NCBI RefSeq assembly: GCF_019097595.1
Contig: NC_080727.1
Span: 8,764,001 to 8,828,000, forward strand
Length of the DNA: 64,000 bases
Reading direction: 5' to 3'
DNA from: Hemibagrus wyckioides
Lineage: Eukaryota > Chordata > Actinopteri > Siluriformes > Bagridae
In this document: positions 58,936-64,000 of the stretch, piece after piece
How the letters are laid out: each line of letters opens with the position of its first letter
Position numbering within the stretch: the first letter of the stretch is position 1
Program-made: the position numbers and the translations under genes
The notes under the pieces: generated by a model
What the model was told of the DNA's origin: nothing
Seen by the model: only the letters and a program-made list of their open reading frames with translations
Databases searched by the model: none

Positions 58936-59682
58936 TTCTGATGAGGTTTACTTTGTAAATTCTCTTTTGCTTTTACTCTACTTTGGTAAATTTCTAATTA
59001 TGAAATGAATATTATTTAAACACATCATTTGTTTATTGAGAAATAACAAATTATGTCAGTGTAATATAGCAAAATTGAGTCAGATATCTTATTTACATAT
59101 TAATAAAACTAAAAGAAAAACAGCAACTAACACAAGAAAAAAAAGGGGGCACAGGTAATTTGGGGTAAGTGGTAAATGACTGATGGCTTAATAATAAATT
59201 GTATGAAACACTGTTTGAAAGTAACATTTGATTACATGTATATGTTGTTACCTGTGCTTGTGTGTTGTGTAAATTTGAATCGTTTGAGGGAAAAGGCAAG
59301 CTATGCTGGTGATGAAAGGAAAATGGTAAAGGAGTGTTTCAAATGTTGTATATCTTATGGATCATCTTTTGTAACAATTTCTGCAACAATGTCATTTTCA
59401 GATGTTTTTGGTTGTGGAATTTATGGAAACAAAGACTGTCAACATTATATCTGAATCATGGCTTGAAGATGGTGTCACTTGGTATACTACAGTATAGAAG
59501 TGATGAACGCATAAACAGAGCAAAAATGTGAAGAGCCAGGAGCAGACTGGGAAAAATATGATGTTCAAGTCCTTTCAAGAACAGGTAAGAATCTGCTTTA
59601 GAAATAAAATTAAAATTATTTGTGTTATGAAACACACAATCTCTGTGAAATAAAGGTTGTTTTTTTTCCCGATCTATACTCA
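58936..59682. other. No gene seen
   Basis: AT-rich; frames at 59176-59531 have no recognisable content. Confidence 0.5.
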
Positions 59683-59890
59683 GGTCACTGTGCCTATCTC
59701 AGGCGTTATCAGGCATCAGGGCAGGATAAACCCTGGACGGAGTGCCAACCCATCGCAGGGCACACACACACTCATTCACTCACGCAATCACACACTACGG
59801 GCAATTTAGAGTCTCCAATCAGCCTAGAAGCATGTCTTTGGACTGTGGGAGGAAACCAGAGCACCTGGAGGAAACCCACCATTGTTTTCA
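59683..59890 (-). mobile_element. tRNA-derived SINE body
   Basis: On the plus strand one reads GGAGTGCCAACCCATCGCAG, GGCACACACACACTCATTCA, GCATGTCTTTGGACTGTGGG and AGGAAACC. This is the reverse complement of the body of a very common fish tRNA-derived SINE. The tRNA-like head is missing. The frame over it (59620-60174) is not a gene. Confidence 0.8.
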
Positions 59891-60541
59891 CCGAAAATGA
59901 GAATGAACAGCTAATATCTGATGTAACAGGTGGAATAATATTTATGTATCGGGTGCGGGTCGGATGGGCGACAGGCACATGCACGTTGCAGGTTCGATAT
60001 CCAAGACTATTTCAACTCAATCCGGTGTACGATGAAAGTCAGCTGCTCTCAAAGGGTCCTGTGCTTGTGTTCACGCTCTGTCTGAAGACTGTTAAAGGCT
60101 TCCAATTACAGCGTAATTTGCGTGCATGGAAGAGAAAAATTAAGTCAAGGTTTCATATTCTGAGACCACTATGACTATGTACCATACAGACGATACAGAT
60201 TTTGACAGTGAGCCAGAGGGGGCTATAAAGAGGAGATACCACAATCTCTTCCCTTGTCCAGTGCCACCTATTCTTCCACCTACTCCTGACATTTCATCTA
60301 ATGAAGCTTGCCAGACTACTCCTAGACTACTGCTAGACCCAAGGCAGACTGAATCTTCTTGTTTCCCTGGTATATTCTTGTATTTCTGTTGAATCATTTT
60401 GTAAGCTTTGTTTTTTGTTTTGTTTTTTAATGCTGTTATATTAATGTTACAACTAAACAGATATATATTAAGTCAAGTTACTTTTATGGAACTGATGCAG
60501 TTAATGTAACTTTTTATGTGCTCAGTGAATCTGACATTGTA
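59891..60541. other. No gene established
   Basis: A 73-codon plus-strand frame at 60171-60392 (DDTDFDSEPEGAIKRRYHNL) contains a donor-like CCCTG/GTATAT at 60369 and could be an exon of a lost gene or transposon, but nothing supports it further. Confidence 0.3.
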
Positions 60542-60612
60542 AAAACTATAAGCTTTCATTTACATTTGGTCATTAACAGATGCTTTTATCCAAAGCCACT
60601 TACAAATGAGGA
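60542..60612 (+). repeat. Fish dispersed repeat core (V-SINE-like)
   Basis: CATTTACATTTGGTCATTAA, then CAGATGCTTTTATCCAAAGC and CACTTACAAATGAGG: the conserved core of a very widespread fish repeat. Confidence 0.7.
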
Positions 60613-61889
60613 CAATAGGAACAATAAACTAGAAGGATTTATTAGAATAATAGTAAATTTATTATAAATTGTTGTGTTATTCACTTAAAAATGTAATCAT
60701 TTGATTTTGAAATCATTCAAACCACTTTTGTGCGATTTTTATTTTATTTATTTGTTTTTATTTTTTGCATAGCACTGCCAGTGATGTTCTGCCACCATAG
60801 TGTGGTTGTAAATGGCCATAGATTGATTCACAGATTAATAAATAAATAATTTAATAAAGTGTCATTTTTGTAAAATAACTTAGCCCATATACGTTCATTT
60901 GCAGTTTATCCATAGTCTGTCTCATAACACTGCTTCAGTGGAAAAATAACAGCTTTCTTATTGGTGTTTTTTTGCAGATGCCCCATGGGAATCAAACTGT
61001 GTAACTGCCCTATCAACTTGTTTGTTTTAACAGTTCATTGGATAAATTTGTTATTAGTATTTTAATTCCTCTGCTTTTTTCTGTTCAAGACCACATTGTT
61101 TGGAGTGAGGTGACCAACTCCTGTAGTTGCACAGTTAAAAAAAAAAAAAGATTAAATAAATAAATGAAATGACTTATGTTGTTCTTGTACAAAAAGTTTC
61201 ATTTGTTTTTTTATTTACACTTCACACAACAACTTTTTTTTTGGAAACAGTGTTGTAAAAATCAGTGGGGGTTTTTTTTTTCATTAGTATGAAATATACT
61301 GACAATTTACTTTTCTCTGAAACAGTGCTTAAACAATAGACCAAGAACTGCTAGTGTACAACTGACCCAGGTCATTTATTGGATTTATTGGATGTTATTC
61401 CCTATCGTCCTTGTTAGTAAAAGCATAACAAGGCTCAGAACATGGAGAAAATATTGGTAAATAATGTCTGTGACTAACTAGTTAATGAAATTGGATCTCA
61501 CTTGGCTTATTTAGATTTTTGAAATGTGAAGAACTGTTGCATTACAGTCTCCATGTGGTAATAATTAGGGTGGTTCTTACTGTGTAGCACTAATTTAAGC
61601 TTGGTGAATATTATGTAAGCACAGTAAGTAGAAAATTGAGTGTTAAGTAGAAAGTAGGGTCAAATATGCTCTGTCATTTTTTTTTGTATGTTTACAGTGA
61701 AGTAGTGGCTGCTGTTTTAGCGCTAACATTAGATTATCAGAAGGCATTTTATTCAGTGCAGTAGTTGTTTATATGTATAAATCAGTACTTGGTTAGAATT
61801 AGACAAAAAAAATCAGTAGCATAAGACAATAAGATATTTAATCATGTATATTAGAAAACAGAAAATGCTTGAAATTCAAGACAGACAGG
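60613..61889. other. No gene seen
   Basis: AT-rich with several homopolymer runs (61139, 61228, 61270, 61678). No element ends. Confidence 0.5.
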
Positions 61890-62160
61890 AACATAGTGTT
61901 GGCCCAGATCTAGCCCACATCTATTCCAGATCTGGCGCGCTACGGGACCCGATCCAGAACAGAGCTGGACCACATCTGGTCCACATTTGGGCCAAATCAT
62001 CATAAAGTGCTCAGTGCTGGTCCGGATAAGTAAAATCGGATCTGTGCCGGTATTGGCCCGTTTGTGCCAAAAGACACCGGTCCAAGTCAGTTGCGCTGAA
62101 CTTCTGAAGGGTCTGGGTCAGATCTGGACCAGATGATTTTTGCTATCCGGGTCTGCTTAA
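61890..62160. repeat. GC-rich palindromic repeat relic
   Basis: Repeated words built on CCAGATCTGG (GGCCCAGATCTAGCCCACAT, CTGGACCACATCTGGTCCAC, GTCAGATCTGGACCAGATGA) resemble a common fish MITE family made of such near-palindromes. No clear ends or target duplication. Confidence 0.55.
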
Positions 62161-62254
62161 AAAGAGACGTATAAACGTGAACTTTTACATGAAATATTCG
62201 TAAAATCTCCTATTTTTTCTGTGTACACAGATACCACAATCTACTGGATCTCGA

Positions 62255-62411
62255 GTTAAACCAATCACTGATGAAAACAAGCAGGCGTCTCTCCGTTACA
62301 ACCAATCGCATGTTGTGTGGGCGGGACTTCCAGATTTTTCAGGGAGGGTATCCTGTTCCGAATATAAATTCAGCTATTCTTTCAAACGGAAAGTAAATAA
62401 ATAAATAAATA
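62255..62411 (+). promoter_or_regulatory. ddt promoter
   Basis: CCAAT boxes at 62261 and 62302, a GC box (GTGGGCGGGAC, 62317-62327) and a TATA-like ATATAAAT (62362-62369), about 45 bases before the ddt ATG. The short distance implies a short leader or a start site just after the TATA-like element. Confidence 0.65.
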
Positions 62412-62519
62412 ATGCCGTTTATCGATTTGGAGACAAATTTGCCCGCAAGTAAATTTTCTGAAGATTTTCTAAAAAAGCTATGTTCCACCGCAGCGGCTGC
62501 TCTGGGAAAACCAGAGGAT
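62412..62519 (+). CDS. ddt: D-dopachrome tautomerase, exon 1
   Basis: DDT is a small cytosolic/secreted cytokine-like enzyme of the MIF family; the mature N-terminal Pro acts as the catalytic base in tautomerising D-dopachrome. The exon encodes 36 codons beginning MPFIDLETNLPASKF and ending AAAALGKPED, then a donor GTGAGT (62520). The family's Pro2 is present, as are the conserved LETNLP and LGKP segments. Exon 1 of the human gene, as I recall it, also has 36 codons and ends at the same place. The next exon (expected to continue with a VxVTV strand) is not found up to 64000, so the gene leaves the window or its intron is long. The fold-back Tc1 copy at 63.0-63.8 kb lies in this first intron. 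Confidence 0.9.
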
Positions 62520-62995
62520 GTGAGTACTGTGTCCAGCTAAAGCAGCTAGCTAAAGTTGCTCTAAGGTCATAGCACGGAGTCTGGATTAAACCTGACCTCT
62601 TAGTAATGTTTACATTTACAGTTAATTTAGTAATGTTTACATTTACAGTAATGATAACATTTACAGTTAAGATCAATAATCGTCAATCGACTGCTTTATT
62701 TATTGATCATTCAAGTGTGTCATTTTTCCTGAGAACACCACTGTTAATGTGTTTTATGCGATGAACCGAGAACTGCGACCTAGGACATTATGTCTAATGT
62801 CAGCGGTATTGTGTCAGGGATATTGCTCAAACAATAGCAACACAAAAGACTTGATCACATTTTACTGAACTGAAAACCGCTTTATCGGTTAACTTTCCAT
62901 CTCAAACCCCGCCCCCTTGATACCACTGGAATTATAGGATTTAGTCAAGTCAAGACTCGGCAAGTCACGTGGGTTTTTATTGCCGTTCCTCTATA

Positions 62996-63757
62996 TACAC
63001 TATATTGCCAAAAGTTTTGGGACACCCTCCAAATCATTGAATTCCGGGGTTGGGCTTTAGCCCCTTAGTTCCAGTGAAAGGAACTCTTAATGCTTCAGCA
63101 TACCAAGACATTTTGGACAATTTCATGCTCCCAACTTTGTGGGAACAGTTTGGGGATGACCCCTTCCTGTTCCAACATGACTGTGCACCAGTGCACAAAG
63201 CAAGGTCCATAAAGACATGGATGAGAAAGTTTGGTGTGGAGGAACTTCAGTGTCCTGTCCTCACCCTGACAGAACACCTTTGGGATGAATTAGAGCGGAG
63301 ACTGTGAGCCAGGCCTTCTCATCCAACATCAGTGCCTGATCTTACAAATGCGCTTATAGAGGAATGGTCAAAGATTACCATAAACACACTCCTAAACCTT
63401 GTGGAAAGGCTTCTCAGAAGAAGCTGTTATAGCTGTGAAGGGCGGGCCAACTCCATATTACATTCATGTGCCTGTAAAGGCAGACATCCCAGTTTTGGAA
63501 TGGTTCAGAGTCTCTGCTCTAATTCATCCCAAAGGTTCTATCAGGCTGAGGTCAGGACTGTGTAGGCCAGTCAAGTTCCTCCACACAGGAAGGGGTCATC
63601 CCCAGTGTTCCCACACAGTTCAGAGCATGAAATTATCCAAAATGTCTTGGTATACCGAAGCATTAAGAGTTCCTTTCACTGGAACTCAGGGGCCAAGCCC
63701 AACCCCTGAATTCAATGATTTGGAGGGATGTCCCAAAACATTTGGCAGTATAGTGTA
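62996..63757 (+). mobile_element. Fold-back Tc1 derivative in the ddt intron
   Basis: Same family as the 50-kb element (ends CTATATTGCCAAAAGTTTTG and, at the right, AACATTTGGCAGTATAG). The plus strand has a C-terminal transposase piece ([50 protein letters not shown]). After it the sequence returns in inverted orientation: CCAAAATGTCTTGGTATACC and AGAGTTCCTTTCACTGGAAC (63637-63682) are the reverse of 63066-63118. This makes inverted arms of roughly 150 bp. Not autonomous. Confidence 0.88.
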
Positions 63758-64000
63758 GCAGGTATACACTACAACAAAGTTCTCCACGACCATGGTGCAA
63801 CACATAACAGTACAGTACACAAGACTACATAAAGATGGGAGTGGTCTGTTTTGTTGTAAATAGATGACTGCATCGTTCGCACCTGCCTGCTCTGGTAACT
63901 GGAGGGGGTCCACAAAAGAGCTCACCTGACCTCTGAGAAGGCATTAATAATGTTATTAGCAGTAAAAAAAAAAAGTCTCATCAAGTGAAAGTTTCTAATG
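63758..64000. other. No gene seen
   Basis: Right edge of the window, within the presumed first intron of ddt. Confidence 0.5.

Noticed and set aside
59620..60174. 184-codon plus-strand frame
   Set aside because: It passes straight through a SINE body in antisense, so the frame is accidental.

Overview
The window is vertebrate, almost certainly teleost fish, nuclear DNA. Host genes are split into small exons with GT-AG introns. The repeats are those typical of ray-finned fish: many Tc1 transposons, an RTE/Rex3-type LINE, Rex1/L2-type LINE ends, a DIRS gag relic, Gypsy, two endogenous retroviruses, hAT, PIF/Harbinger and CACTA-type elements, a tRNA-derived SINE and many microsatellites. An ostariophysan such as a catfish would fit, but I cannot fix the species. 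Most long reading frames are broken transposable-element genes.

Layout. 1-17 kb: a repeat graveyard made of LINE, DIRS and Tc1 pieces, then a decayed endogenous retrovirus (about 9.06-15.4 kb) split by an RTE LINE (9.84-13.05 kb) that is itself split by a hAT-like relic. 17.4-24.9 kb: two copies of a vitelline membrane outer layer protein 1 (VMO1) gene on the minus strand. The copy at 17.4-18.7 kb is broken; the copy at 24.4-24.9 kb has two intact exons. Flanking similarities (1-440 with 20.6-21.2 kb) suggest an old tandem duplication later swollen by insertions. A hAT element with perfect target duplications lies at 18.9-19.9 kb. 26-31 kb: a duplicated block, two Tc1 elements and weak exon candidates. 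31.2-31.75 kb: a CpG-rich promoter and probable first exon.

35-41 kb: a PIF/Harbinger MITE, then a compact spliced gene of unknown kind (TATA box, 314-nt intron, 172 codons, poly(A) signal), then a broken Gypsy gag-pol joined to a LINE 3' end. 42.3-49.8 kb: a host gene on the minus strand with about 17 exons, an N-terminal membrane anchor and a possible distant likeness to mitoguardin. It holds a duplicated exon triplet, and its first intron carries an antisense endogenous retrovirus with a tRNA-His-type primer binding site.

50-64 kb: a nearly intact Tc1 element inside a TA microsatellite, a hAT element with perfect 8-bp duplications, a catalytically dead Tc1, a broken CACTA-like transposase, SINE pieces, the promoter and first exon of ddt (D-dopachrome tautomerase), and a fold-back Tc1 derivative at the right edge.

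I read everything by eye. Element borders are approximate unless a target duplication or splice site fixes them. Family names rest on remembered family features, not on searches.
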